Assembly: GCA_030674185.1 (NCBI GenBank) | Contig: CM060312.1 | Location: 2,954,393-3,018,392, forward strand | Source of the DNA: Monoplex corrugatus | Lineage: Eukaryota; Mollusca; Gastropoda; Littorinimorpha; Ranellidae | Length of the DNA stretch: 64,000 nt | Direction: 5' to 3' | Part shown: piece after piece, positions 35,061 to 47,122 of the stretch | Layout of the letters: each line of letters begins with the position of its first letter | How positions within the stretch are numbered: position 1 is the stretch's first letter | Notes under the pieces: model-generated | Database searches by the model: none | What the model was told of the DNA's origin: nothing | Seen by the model: only the letters and a program-made list of their open reading frames with translations | Program-made: the position numbers and the translations under genes

Positions 35061-36195
35061 TAGATACATAGTGTGTGAAGTTTTGCTACATGTTAAACAC
35101 ACAAACAGATATGTAGTGTGTGAAGTTTTGCTGCATGTTAACACACACAATAGATACATAGTGTGTGAAGTTTTGCTACATGTTAACACACACAATAGAT
35201 ACATAGTGTGTGAAGTTTGGCTGCATGTTAACACACACAATAGATACATAGTGTGTGAAGTTTTGCTACATGTTAACACACACAATAGATACATAGTGTG
35301 TGAAGTTTTGCTACATGTTAACACACACAATAGATACATAGTGTGTGAAGTTTTGCTGCATGTTAACACACACAATAGATACATAGTGTGTGAAGTTTTG
35401 CTGCATGTTAACACACAATAGATACATAGTGTGTGAAGTTTGGCTACATGTTAACACACACAATAGATACATAGTGTGTGAAGTTTTGCTACATGTTAAC
35501 ACACACAATAGATACATAGTGTGTGAAGTTTGGCTACATGTTAACACACACAATAGATACATAGTGTGTGAAGTTTTGCTACATGTTAACACACACAATA
35601 GATACATAGTGTGTGAAGTTTTGCTACATGTTAACACACACAATAGATACATAGTGTGTGAAGTTTTGCTACATGTTAAACACACAATAGATACATAGTG
35701 TGTGAAGTTTTGCTACATGTTAACACACACAATAGATACATAGTGTGTGAAGTTTGGCTACATGTTAACACACACAATAGATACATAGTGTGTGAAGTTT
35801 GGCTACATGTTAACACACAATAGATACATAGTGTGTGAAGTTTTGCTACATGTTAACACACAATAGATACATAGTGTGTGAAGTTTTGCTACATGTTAAC
35901 ACACACAATAGATACATAGTGTGTGAAGTTTTGCTACATGTTAACACACAATAGATATATAGTGTGTGAAGTTTTGCTACATGTTAACACACACAATAGA
36001 TACATAGTGTGTGAAGTTTTGCTACATGTTAACACACACAATAGATACATAGTGTGTGAAGTTTTGCTACATGTTAACACACAATAGATACATAGTGTGT
36101 GAAGTTTTGCTACATGTTAACACACACAATAGATACATAGTGTGTGAAGTTTTGCTACATGTTAACACACAATAGATATATAGTGTGTGAGGTGT
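35061..36195. repeat. 45-bp minisatellite, about 25 copies
   Basis: The unit contains GATACATAGTGTGTGAAG and TTTTGCTACATGTTAACACA. It shares GAAGTTTGGCTACATGTTAAC with the adjacent 30-bp array, so the two units probably have a common origin. Lengths of 43, 45 and 46 bp occur. Confidence 0.96.
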
Positions 36196-36265
36196 AACTG
36201 TTACCGCCATATGAACTGCCATCATCATCAGTTGCCATAAGTTGTGACACCAACCATTACATGTA

Positions 36266-36990
36266 TTCACTGTTCTTAACTCCAATATATACATGTATAT
36301 GTGTTATGTACTGTAGTATCGATGTCCCTACAGCATGTGTGTGTGTCTTCACTGTTCTTAACACCAGTATATATTGTGTGTGTACTGTGTAGTATCGATG
36401 TCCCTACAGCTTGTTGTGTGTGTCTTCACTGTTCTTAACACCATATATATTGTGTGTGTACTGTGTAGTATCGATGTCCCTACAGCATGTTGTGTGTGTC
36501 TTCACTGTTCTTAACACCAGTATATATTGTGTGTGTACTGTGTAGTATCGATGTCCCTACAGCATGTTGTGTATGTCTTCTTTGTTCTTAACACCAGTAT
36601 ATATTGTGTGTGTACTGTGTAGTATCGATGTCCCTACAGCTTGTTGTGTGTGTTTTCACTGTTCTTAACACCAGTATATATTGTGTGTGTACTGTGTAGT
36701 ATCGATGTCCCTACAGCATGTTGTGTATGTCTTCTTGTTCTTAACACCAGTATATATTGTGTTCTGTAGTATCAATGTTCCTAGAGCTATTTTAACATGT
36801 CACAGTTCTTAACATCGCTATGCATTGTCTACCATAACATCAATGTCCATGTATTGTTATGTCAGTTTTGTCAACACCAGTAAGTGCTGTCTGCTGTAGC
36901 CTCGGTGTCCATAGAGTTATGTTAATATGTCCCATGTATTGTCATGTCAGTTTTGTCAACACCAGTAAGTGCTGTCTGCTGTAGCCTCAA
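36266..36990. repeat. ~77-bp repeat (about 6.5 copies), then ~120-bp repeat (2 copies)
   Basis: The first unit contains TTCTTAACACCAGTATATAT and GTAGTATCGATGTCCCTACA. From about 36845 a related segment with GTCAACACCAGTAAGTGCTG and GTAGCCTC is present twice. Confidence 0.9.
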
Positions 36991-37112
36991 TGACCATAGA
37001 GTTATGTTGATATACTGTGGTTGTGGTGAAGACAGGGGGGATATGGCTGTTGTCTCCCCTGAGGACTTGTATTGTTACTGTTTGACTGTCTTCCCTTTGT
37101 CATGTTTCTTGT

Positions 37113-37114
<2 letters not shown>

Positions 37115-37158
<44 letters not shown>

Positions 37159-37189
37159 GTGTTGTGTCTGTGTGTGTGTGTGTGTGTGT

Positions 37190-37230
<41 letters not shown>

Positions 37231-37418
37231 TGTGTGTGTGTGTGTCTGTGTGTGTGTGTGTGTGTCTGTGTGTGTGTGTGTGTGTCTGTGTGTGTGTGTG
37301 TGGTGTGTGTGTGTGTGGTGTGTGTGTGTGTGGTGTGTGTCTGTGTGTGTGTGTGTGTCTGTGTGTGTGTGTGTGTGTCTGTGTGTGTGTGTGTGTCTGT
37401 GTGTGCGTGTGTGTGTGT

Positions 37419-37450
<32 letters not shown>

Positions 37451-37460
37451 TGTATGTGTC

Positions 37461-37512
<52 letters not shown>
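37115..37512. repeat. TG microsatellite, about 400 bp
   Basis: (TG)n with TCTG and TGGTG interruptions. Every frame is open on both strands, which explains the Cys/Val and Thr/His frames here. Confidence 0.98.
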
Positions 37513-37513
<1 letters not shown>

Positions 37514-37700
37514 ACATTGTGAGGTGTTGTGTCTCCCTGTGGGGATGTCAGAGGCTCTGTCAGTAAAAAAAAAGTAGTACCCCCATCTTCCCTATTGTAA
37601 GGGCCTGTTGACCTTATACAGTAACATTTCGTGTTCCTGTTTCATGTTCATGTTTGTGTTAGCATCCCCACCTTCTGGAAATTCTGCGCTAGAAATATAT

Positions 37701-38776
37701 TTCCTCTGTTTCTGTCACCCTCTTTGTTTCTGCCTCGCTCCTTTGTTTTCTCTTGTTTCTTCCTCTGTTTCTGTCACCCTCTTTGTTTCTGCCTCGCTCC
37801 TTTGTTTTCTCTTGTTTCTTCTCTCGTGTTTTTGTCACCCTCTTTGTTTCTGCCTCGCTCCTTTGTTTTCTCTTGTTTCTTCCTCTGTTTTTATCACCCT
37901 CTTTGTTTCTGCCTTGCTCCTTTGTTTTCTCTTGTCTCTTCCTCTGTTTCTGTCACCCTCTTTGTTTCTGCCTCGCTCCTTTGTTTTCTCTTGTCTCTTC
38001 CTCTGTTTCTGTCACCCTCTTTGTTTCTGCCTCGCTCCTTTGTTTTCTCTTGTTTCTTCCTCTGTTTCTGTCACCCTCTTTGTTTCTGCCTTGCTCCTTT
38101 GTTTTCTCTTGTCTCTTCCTCTGTTTTTATCACCCTCTTTGTTTCTGCCTCGCTCCTTTGTTTTCTCTTGTCTCTTCCTCTGTTTCTGTCACCCTCTTTG
38201 TTTCTGCCTTGCTCCTTTGTTTTCTCTTGTCTCTTCCTCTGTTTTTATCACCCTCTTTGTTTCTGCCTTGCTCCTTTGTTTTCTCTTGTTTCTTCCTCTG
38301 TTTCTGTCACCCTCTTTGTTTCTGCCTTGCTCCTTTGTTTTCTCTTGTTTCTTCCTCTGTTTCTGTCACCCTCTTTGTTTCTGCCTTGCTCCTTTGTTTT
38401 CTCTTGTTTTCTTCCTCTGTTTTTGTCACCCTCTTTGTTTCTGCCTTGCTCCTTTGTTTTCTCTTGTTTTCTTCCTCTGTTTTTATCACCCTCTTTGTTT
38501 CTGCCTTGCTCCTTTGTTTTCTCTTGTTTCTTCCTCTGTTTTTGTCACCCTCTTTGTTTCTGCCTTGCTCCTTTGTTTTCTCTTGTTTCTTCCTCTGTTT
38601 CTGTCACCCTCTTTGTGTCTGCCTTGCTCCTTTGTTTTCTCTTGTTTCTTCCTCTGTTTTTATCACCCTCTTTGTTTCTGCCTCGCTCCTTTGTTTTCTC
38701 TTGTTTCTTCCTCTGTTTCTGTCACCCTCTTTGTTTCTGCCTCGCTCCTTTGTTTTCTCTTGTTTCTTCCTTTCTG
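37701..38776. repeat. 59-bp minisatellite inside the retroposon, about 18 copies
   Basis: The unit contains TTCCTCTGTTTCTGTCACCC and GCTCCTTTGTTTTCTCTTG. The strand is strongly pyrimidine-rich. All three forward frames are open because 59 is not a multiple of three and the unit has no stop. Confidence 0.97.
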
Positions 38777-38782
38777 GTTTTC

Positions 38783-39672
38783 TGCTTTGCTGGTCCATTC
38801 ATCTTGCTGTTTTCCATAGAGTCTTACATACTGTGTGTGTTAGGATTGATAGTTGGGTACATACATATATTGCTTTGCTGGTCCATTCATCTTGCTGTTT
38901 TCCATAGAGTCTTACTGTGGTTGTTAGGATTGATAGCAGGGTACATACATATATTGCTTTGCTGGTGCATTCATCTTGCTGTTTTCCGTACAGTCTTACT
39001 GTGTGTGTTAGGATTGATAGCAGGGTACATACATATATTGCTTTGCTGGTCCATTCATCTTGCTGTTTTCCATAGAGTCTTACTGTGTGTGTTAGGATTG
39101 ATAGTTGGGTACATACATATATTGCTTTGCTGGTCCATTCATCTTGCTGTTTTCCATAGAGTCTTACATACTGTGTGTGTTAGGATTGATAGTTGGGTAC
39201 ATACATATATTGCTTTGCTGGTCCATTCATCTTGCTGTTTTCCATAGAGTCTTACATACTGTGTCTGTTAGGACTGATAGCTGGGTACATACATATACAT
39301 ATATTGCTTTGCTGGTCCATTCATCTTGCTGTTTTCCATAGAGTCTTACATACTGTGTCTGTTAGGACTGATAGCTGGGTACATACATATACATATATTG
39401 CTTTGCTGGTCCATTCATCTTGCTGTTTTCCATAGAGTCTTACATACTGTGTCTGTTAGGACTGATAGCTGGGTACATACATATACATATATTGCTTTGC
39501 TGGTCCATTCATCTTGCTGTTTTCCATAGAGTCTTACATACTGTGTGTGTTAGGATTGATAGTTGGGTACATACATGTACATATATTGCTTTGCTGGTCC
39601 ATTCATCTTGCTGTTTTCCATAGAGTCTTACATACTGTGTCTGTTAGGACTGATAGTTGGGTACATACATGA
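38783..39672. repeat. 82-94-bp minisatellite inside the retroposon, about 10 copies
   Basis: The unit contains GCTTTGCTGGTCCATTCATC, TTTCCATAGAGTCTTACATA and ATTGATAGTTGGGTACATAC. Length classes arise from loss of CATAC or gain of ATACAT. Confidence 0.96.
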
Positions 39673-40189
39673 ATTACATTTTGAGCTGTAAGGAAGTGTG
39701 AACTATCTTGTGGCTATTTTAGACACTACAGGTCAGTTTTAATGTATACATTTGTTTTTGTACATTTAATTTCAGTTGTTGTTTTTTTCTTATCCCCCGG
39801 TGATAAATTGAGCAAAATGGCTAATACCAGGGGCATATTCTTAGATTATTTGCATAAATGAAGTGATACCTATACTTAATTTTCTTTTGTAGTATTTTTT
39901 TCCCAAGGTTATCCATGTGTTTAAGTGTGTGTCATGTTTGAGATGGTTCTAGCTGTTACACCTATGCGCTGACAGATGGGGTTTAAACACCAATGATAAC
40001 GGTAATGTCTTGTGTCTTGTGTCTTGTGTCTTGTGTTGTGTGTGTTTGTAAAGTCTGACCCTCTGCCTTTCCCTGCATGATTGTCCTGGTCGACGCCAGT
40101 GACTGAGTTGTTGGCTTCATGAATTGCTACATAGGCTACACCAATATTCTCTGCGTGACGTTACTACTGGTTCTTATTGCTGTCCCAAC

Positions 40190-40948
40190 TTTGTACAATA
40201 TTGTGAAACATCTGGTTTTCATCTGTTACAAAACAAATACTTTGTTCAACATTGTGAAACATCTGGTTTTCATCTGTTACAAAACAAATACTTTGTACAA
40301 TATTGTGAAACATCTGGTTTTCATCTGTTACAAAACAAATACTTTGTACAACATTGTGAAACATCTGGTTTTCATCTGTTACAAAACAAATACTTTGTAC
40401 AACATTGTGAAACATCTGGTTTTCATCTGTTACAAAACAAATACTTTGTACAATATTGTGAAACATCTGGTTTTCATCTGTTACAAAACAAATACTTTGT
40501 ACAACATTGTGAAACATCTGGTTTTCATCTGTTACAAAACAAATACTTTGTACAACATTGTGAAACATCTGGTTTTCATCTGTTACAAAACAAATATTTT
40601 GTACAACATTGTGAAACATCTGGTTTTCATCTGTTACAAAACAAATACTTTGTACAACATTGTGAAACATCTGGTTTTCATCTGTTACAAAACAAATACT
40701 TTGTACAACATTGTGAAACATCTGGTTTTCATCTGTTACAAAACAAATACTTTGTACAATATTGTGAAACATCTGCTTTTCATCTGTTACAAAACAAATA
40801 CTTTGTACAACATTGTGAAACATCTGCTTTTCATCTGTTACAAAACAAATACTTTGTACAACATTGTGAAACATCTGGTTTTCATCTGTTACAAAACAAA
40901 TACTTTGTACAACATTGTGAAACATCTGGTTTTCATCTGTTACAAAAC
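40190..40948. repeat. 51-bp minisatellite, 15 copies
   Basis: The unit contains TTTGTACAACATTGTGAAAC, ATCTGGTTTTCATCTGTTAC and AAAACAAATAC. Very homogeneous; AATATT and CTGCTTT variants occur in a few units. TTGTACAA is an 8-bp palindrome. Confidence 0.97.
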
Positions 40949-41480
40949 TTGTGTCATATGCCCATCCATGCATACGTACATATGATGCATATTCTTTCGA
41001 TACATATTCGTATATAGTTATGGTGCATGTTTAAATAGAACTAAAGACTTGGTGCATGTTCACGTGTAGATGTCTGGGATACTCCCAAACAGATACAGTG
41101 TATACTCTTACATTGATGCTGTGTATACTCGTACAGTGATGCAGTGTATACTCTTACATTGATATTTTGCATGGGCATGCCACCACATGATACATATTCT
41201 ACGTAGAAATGATGCATACTCATTTATAGATATTGTGCATATTCATGCCAAGACATACACATTCATATGTCGATAAGATACGACACCGATATTATGAGTA
41301 TTCTCCCCCACAGACATGATGCATATTCATATATTGATGTGACACATACTCATACAATGGTATTATGCGTATTCATGCCAAGACATGATACATATTCATT
41401 CTTAAATGTGATGGCTGTTTGTAAGTAGATATGATACATACATAGGCATATTCATGAGGTGATCATGACATTGCATATGA
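40949..41480. other. Degenerate short repeats around GATACATATTCAT
   Basis: Loose repetition of TGATGCATATTCAT, GATACATACTCAT and TGTGTATACTCTTAC with uneven spacing. It looks like an old, decayed tandem array. No gene recognised. Confidence 0.6.
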
Positions 41481-41620
41481 GTTAGCTGGCTGTGTGCAGA
41501 CATCCATGGCCTCAAGGTGTGTGGAGTTCAATCCCAGCCTACAACATAAGATGTGGCCTGTTGGCTGCCCACTGTAATGCTCCGGTCAGTCTGGTGGTGC
41601 CAGTGTTTTCATACATCTTG
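41481..41620 (+). mobile_element. tRNA-derived SINE, copy 2
   Basis: TAGCTGGCTGTGTGCAGACA, CCATGGCCTCAA, GAGTTCAATCCCAGC (B-box-like), ACAACAT, TGTGGCCTGTT and CTGCCCAC in the same order as the minus-strand copy at 10660-10805. The A box is more decayed here. Confidence 0.65.
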
Positions 41621-41998
41621 TTCTCCTCCCCTACACTCCCCCCCCCCCCATCTTTCCTCTTTGAAGTCCTTACCTGTGTGTAGGTGTATGTCCAGGATAG
41701 AGGAGTCTGCCAGGTAATTACTGGCAGATTTGGATGGAGCATATATGGAATTGTCCAAGAGCGATGATTCCTTCCTCAACCCCTCGCGTTTCTCTTTGTC
41801 ACTGTCTGCCACAGTCTTTGTGGAAATCTTGTTGATTTTGAAACTATGTTTCAGCACACACCATGGCTGTTGTTTGCTTAAAAAGAATAAAAGGACATGC
41901 TTGTCTGTGTTGAGAGAGGCACTGTGATGTTTGCCGTAGGTTCTGTGTCTGTCTGATTCACAGTAAATCTGATTGAATATGAAATAATGCCTCTGTCT
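41621..41998. other. Single-copy sequence
   Basis: A run of C lies near 41640-41650. Open frames of 60-80 codons occur on both strands with no recognisable domain. GGAGCATATATGGAATT at about 41738 is repeated at about 43114. Confidence 0.5.
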
Positions 41999-42017
41999 GT
42001 CTGTGTGTGTGTGTGTG

Positions 42018-42056
<39 letters not shown>

Positions 42057-42075
42057 TGTGTGTGTGTGTGTGTAT

Positions 42076-42112
<37 letters not shown>

Positions 42113-42139
42113 TATGTGTGTGTGTGTGTGTGCATGAGT

Positions 42140-42179
<40 letters not shown>

Positions 42180-42192
42180 GTGTGTGTGTGTG
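41999..42192. repeat. (TG)n(GA)n(TG)n microsatellite
   Basis: A TG run, a GA run at 42020-42053, then TG runs with TATGAG and TGCATGAG breaks. Confidence 0.97.
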
Positions 42193-42550
42193 AGCTTCAT
42201 GAACAATGACCGTTTATAACCTTCTAGCTATCTCAGTTAAGTTCTCTGTCATGGACAGAATTGGGAAAAATCTTCCTGTGGGATCTTATGATTTTGTTGG
42301 TGAATTTTGTCTTTCGTTGTCATTCTTGTCTTCTGTGTCTGCGTGAACTTGCCATCAGGGTTTGTGGACATCCGCACAGTTTGTAAAAGTTTGTTTTCTT
42401 GGTATCACTGTCACTACTGATCATGTGAAACTTTTCACTCCCTCACCCCTGCTGTAAGCTGGTGGACAGGGTCAGGCAGTGAAAGTGTTTCAAGACCTTG
42501 CCAGCACATAGGGTTTTGTGCAAGTTCAGGGTGTGTGCCATACAATTGCT
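42193..42550. repeat. Single-copy, then palindromic-family and CCAGCACATAG dispersed fragments
   Basis: At 42430-42483 CACTCCCTCACCCCTG and AGCTGGTGGACAGGGTCAGG are arms of the TTAA palindromic family. TTTCAAGACCTTGCCAGCAC and ATAGGGTTTTGTGCA at 42488-42525 match a segment at about 62957-62995 and, in part, 56420-56450, so this is another dispersed family. Confidence 0.55.
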
Positions 42551-43095
42551 CAGGGCTTAAAACGTTCCGCGTCTGGGCGGAATTCCGCGATTTCGGTTTG
42601 TCAAAAAAAAAAAAAAAAAAAACCACCGAAAGGAGCAAAGCATCCGTGATCGGCTTGCAAGCGTTCATAGCAAGGGCGCGCAAGTTATGGCCCCTGATTT
42701 TTCTTGTTTGATGCAGTTACTGACTTTGTGTGCTCCAGCTTCATGATATTGTGTGATCATTTAAACCTGAAAAGTGAAACTTATTGAGCAAACCAAGAAG
42801 TGAGATTTCATCCAAAGACTACAGTTGGTGAACACCTGTAAGACACTCAAGTTAAAGGGTGAGTGTTCATTTTATTATTATGTTTTTAACCCCTTCTCCC
42901 CTTTTCCCAAATATATCTTCCTGTAATAATTGTGTTTACAACAATTTTTATGCACTAAATATCTCTTGAAATTATGTCCAGAAAGCGCGAAATGGCACAG
43001 ATTTACACTTGGTTTTTAAAAATTTTTCCCAGGGGAGCATGCCCCCGGACCCCCCTAGTTTCAGTGTTTTTTTCCTTCTTCTGTTTTAAGCCCTG
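42551..43095. mobile_element. hAT-like non-autonomous DNA transposon (MITE), 545 bp
   Basis: Perfect 13-bp terminal inverted repeats: CAGGGCTTAAAAC at 42551-42563 and GTTTTAAGCCCTG at 43083-43095. ATTGCT lies directly outside both ends (42545-42550 and 43096-43101), which may be part of a decayed 8-bp duplication. The interior has a 19-base A run, no long reading frame, and GGGGAGCATGCCCCCGGACC near the right end. CAGGG-type termini are usual in hAT elements; transposase must come from elsewhere. Confidence 0.75.
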
Positions 43096-43605
43096 ATTGC
43101 TGGTGGATGTTGGTGGAGCATATATGGAATTTTCCCAGTGAAATGAATGCCTGACAGAACAGACTCCACACTCCAAGCCCTGTTCCCAATGACTTTACAG
43201 TGAAAAGTTGATGTTGTATCAAGCGGCTTGAACACAAAGTGTGTGTGTCTTTTCATTGTACCTACAGTCATGAGATTTGTTTGCCAAAATATTGTTACTG
43301 AAAAAAAAAAAAAAAAGGAAAGAAATATATACATATATGCCAGTTGTTTTTGTCACATTACCCTTGCCTACACTGAGATTGAATGACCTTGACATTGATA
43401 AGTTCAAGGCCAGGATCGCTGTACATTTGAGCGATCAATCAGTTCTGAACATACTGTCACCAAAAATAACATGATGGTTTTATGACTGTTGTTGTTAGTG
43501 GTCATGTATTTTGTTTTCTGTGGCAGTGAAGTTGTCTGTGAGTTTCCATGATGTAAAGGCTGCTACTGTTAATGATCATGTGGTTTTGTCTTGTGAAAAT
43601 ATTAA

Positions 43606-43607
<2 letters not shown>
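43096..43607. other. Single-copy sequence
   Basis: An A-run lies at 43301-43316. Nothing else recognised. Confidence 0.55.
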
Positions 43608-43646
<39 letters not shown>

Positions 43647-43660
43647 TGTGTGTGTGTTGG
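43608..43660. repeat. TG microsatellite
   Basis: (TG)n with one TTTG break. Confidence 0.97.
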
Positions 43661-43816
43661 CATTTGTAGTGACCACACATAACAGGTTCAAAGTGTTGTC
43701 CGTGTTGTCAGAGTAACGTGCATTGTGTTTTCCCGTCCTTTGTTTCTGGTTTATTGTGTTGATTGTTGAAGATGACCTTTGGCCCAGCCGTCTGTCACAT
43801 GACCTAGGGTTCCGGT

Positions 43817-46800
43817 TCATGTCGTCAGGTTCATGTCGTCAGGTTCTCATCACCAGGTTCATGTCGTCAGGTTCATGTCGTCAGGTTCTCATCACCAGGT
43901 TCATGTCAGGTTCATGTCGTCAGGTTCTCATCACCAGGTTCATGTCGTCAGGTTCATGTCATCAGGTTCTCATCACCAGGTTCATGTCGTCAGGTTCATG
44001 TCATCAGGTTCTCATCACCAGGTTCATGTCAGGTTCATGTCGTCAGGTTCTCATCACCAGGTTCATGTCGTCAGGTTCTCATCACCAGGTTCATGTCATC
44101 AGGTTCTCATCACCAGGTTCATGTCAGGTTCATGTCGTCAGGTTCTCATCACCAGGTTCATGTCGTCAGGTTCTCATCACCAGGTTCATGTCGTCAGGTT
44201 CTCATCACCAGGTTCATGTCATCAGGTTCATGTCATCAGGTTCATGTCATCAGGTTCATGTCGTCAGGTTCTCATCACCAGGTTCATGTCGTCAGGTTCT
44301 CATCACCAGGTTCATGTCACCAGGTTCATGTCATCAGGTTCATGTCATCAGGTTCATGTCGTCAGGTTCTCATCACCAGGTTCATGTCATCAGGTTCATG
44401 TCGTCAGGTTCATGTCATCAGGTTCTCATCACCAGGTTCATGTCGTCAGGTTCTCATCACCAGGTTCATGTCATCAGGTTCTCATCACCAGGTTCATGTC
44501 ATCAGGTTCTCATCACCAGGTTCATGTCGTCAGGTTCTCATCACCAGGTTCATGTCATCAGGTTCTCATCACCAGGTTCATGTCATCAGGTTCTCATCAC
44601 CAGGTTCATGTCATCAGGTTCTCATCACCAGGTTCATGTCGTCAGGTTCTCATCACCAGGTTCATGTCGTCAGGTTCATGTCGTCAGGTTCATGTCATCA
44701 GGTTCTCATCACCAGGTTCATGTCGTCAGGTTCATGTCATCAGGTTCATGTCATCAGGTTCATGTCATCAGGTTCTCATCACCAGGTTCATGTCGTCAGG
44801 TTCATGTCATCAGGTTCTCATCACCAGGTTCATGTCGTCAGGTTCATGTCGTCAGGTTCATGTCGTCAGGTTCATGTCGTCAGGTTCATGTCGTCAGGTT
44901 CATGTCGTCAGGTTCATGTCATCAGGTTCATGTCGTCAGGTTCATGTCATCAGGTTCTCATCACCAGGTTCATGTCATCAGGTTCTCATCACCAGGTTCA
45001 TGTCGTCAGGTTCTCATCATCAGGTTCATGTCGTCAGGTTCTCATCACCAGGTTCATGTCATCAGGTTCTCATCACCAGGTTCATGTCATCAGGTTCTCA
45101 TCACCAGGTTCATGTCGTCAGGTTCTCATCACCAGGTTCATGTCGTCAGGTTCTCATCACCAGATTCATGTCGTCAGGTTCTCATCACCAGGTTCATGTC
45201 GTCAGGTTCTCATCACCAGGTTCATGTCGTCAGGTTCTCATCACCAGATTCATGTCGTCAGGTTCTCATCACCAGGTTCATGTCGTCAGGTTCTCATCAC
45301 CAGGTTCATGTCGTCAGGTTCTCATCACCAGATTCATGTCGTCAGGTTCTCATCACCAGGTTCATGTCGTCAGGTTCTCATCACCAGGTTCATGTCGTCA
45401 GGTTCTCATCACCAGGTTCATGTCGTCAGGTTCTCATCACCAGGTTCATGTCGTCAGGTTCTCATCACCAGGTTCATGTCGTCAGGTTCTCATCACCAGG
45501 TTCATGTCGTCAGGTTCTCATCACCAGGTTCATATCGTCAGGTTCTCATCACCAGGTTCATGTCGTCAGGTTTCATCACCAGGTTCTCATCACCAGGTTC
45601 ATGTCGTCAGGTTCTCATCACCAGGTTCATGTCGTCAGGTTCTCATCACCAGGTTCATGTCGTCAGGTTCTCATCACCAGGTTCATGTCGTCAGGTTCTC
45701 ATCACCAGGTTCATATCGTCAGGTTCTCATCACCAGGTTCATGTCGTCAGGTTCTCATCACCAGGTTCTCATCACCAGGTTCATGTCGTCAGGTTCTCAT
45801 CACCAGGTTCATGTCGTCAGGTTCTCATCACCAGGTTCATATCGTCAGGTTCTCATCACCAGGTTCATGTCGTCAGGTTCTCATCACCAGATTCATGTCG
45901 TCAGGTTCTCATCACCAGGTTCATGTCGTCAGGTTCTCATCACCAGGTTCATGTCGTCAGGTTCTCATCACCAGGTTCATATCGTCAGGTTCTCATCACC
46001 AGGTTCATATCGTCAGGTTCTCATCACCAGGTTCATATCGTCAGGTTCATGTCATCAGGTTCATGTCGTCAGGTTCATATCGTCAGGTTCTCATCACCAG
46101 GTTCATATCGTCAGGTTCATGTCGTCAGGTTCATGTCGTCAGGTTCATGTCGTCAGGTTCTCATCACCAGGTTCATGTCGTCAGGTTCTCATCACCAGGT
46201 TCATGTCGTCAGGTTCATGTCATCAGATTCATGTCGTCAGGTTCATGTCGTCAGGTTCTCATCACCAGGTTCATGTCGTCAGGTTCTCATCACCAGGTTC
46301 ATATCGTCAGGTTCTCATCACCAGGTTCATATCGTCAGGTTCTCATCACCAGGTTCATGTCGTCAGGTTCTCATCACCAGGTTCATATCGTCAGGTTCTC
46401 ATCACCAGGTTCATATCGTCAGGTTCATGTCATCAGGTTCATGTCGTCAGGTTCATGTCGTCAGGTTCTCATCACCAGGTTCATGTCGTCAGGTTCATGT
46501 CGTCAGGTTCTCATCACCAGGTTCATGTCGTCAGGTTCTCATCACCAGGTTCATGTCAGGTTCATGTCGTCAGGTTCATGGAGGCAGGTTCATGTCGTCA
46601 GGTTCATGTCATCAGATTCATGTCGTCAGGTTCATGTCGTCAGGTTCATGTCGTCAGGTTCATGTCGTCAGGTTCATGTCGTCAGGTTCATGTCGTCAGG
46701 TTCATGTCGTCAGGTTCATGTCGTCAGGTTCATGTCGTCAGGTTCATGTCGTCAGGTTCATGTCGTCAGGTTCATGTCATCAGATTCTCATCGTCAGGTT

Positions 46801-46890
46801 CATGTCGTCAGGTTCATGGAGGCTAGATTATGTCATCAGGTTTACGTCACCAGGTTCATGTCAGGTTTACGTCACCAGGTTCATGTCATC
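43817..46890. repeat. 14-bp minisatellite, over 200 copies
   Basis: Two monomers, A = CAGGTTCATGTCGT (or CAT/ATATCGT variants) and B = CAGGTTCTCATCAC, fill 3 kb. They are mixed at 43817-45000, alternate strictly as an A-B 28-bp dimer at about 45000-46000, and end as pure A at 46600-46790. No monomer creates a stop in any forward frame, so all three frames are open for about 1000 codons. This is not evidence of coding. Confidence 0.97.
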
Positions 46891-47081
46891 ATGTTCATGT
46901 TGGAAGGTTCGTATATTGTCAGGTTCATGTTGTCGAGTTCATGTTGTCGAGTTCATGTTGTCTGGTCATGTTGTCTGGTCATGTTGTCCCGGTTGTGGCT
47001 GTTGCAATAGTGACCTTCATATTCTTACTGGAATTGTCAATGCCTGTGCCATTTCCATACTGTTGTATTTGTGCGTGTGTT

Positions 47082-47122
<41 letters not shown>

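Larger units (their letters stand above)
37665..40000 (+). mobile_element. Retroposon copy with two internally amplified segments
   Basis: Same ordered blocks as 22341-22857: CTTCTGGAAATTCTGCGCTA at 37671, then the TTTCTGCC block, the GCTGGTCCATTCATCT block, TGATAAATTGAGCAAAATGG with CCAGGGGCAT near 39810-39835, and a GGGTTTAAACACCAAT end at about 39980-39995. In this copy the second and third blocks have become arrays of 59 and 88 bp units, making it over four times longer. Confidence 0.65.

Noticed and set aside
37115..37577. Cys/Val-rich proteins on the plus strand and Thr/His-rich ones on the minus strand
   Set aside because: Translation of a TG microsatellite.
37608..39247. Hydrophobic Phe/Leu-rich frames resembling a multi-pass membrane protein
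   Set aside because: They come from a pyrimidine-rich 59-bp repeat inside a retroposon; all three frames give a hydrophobic protein.
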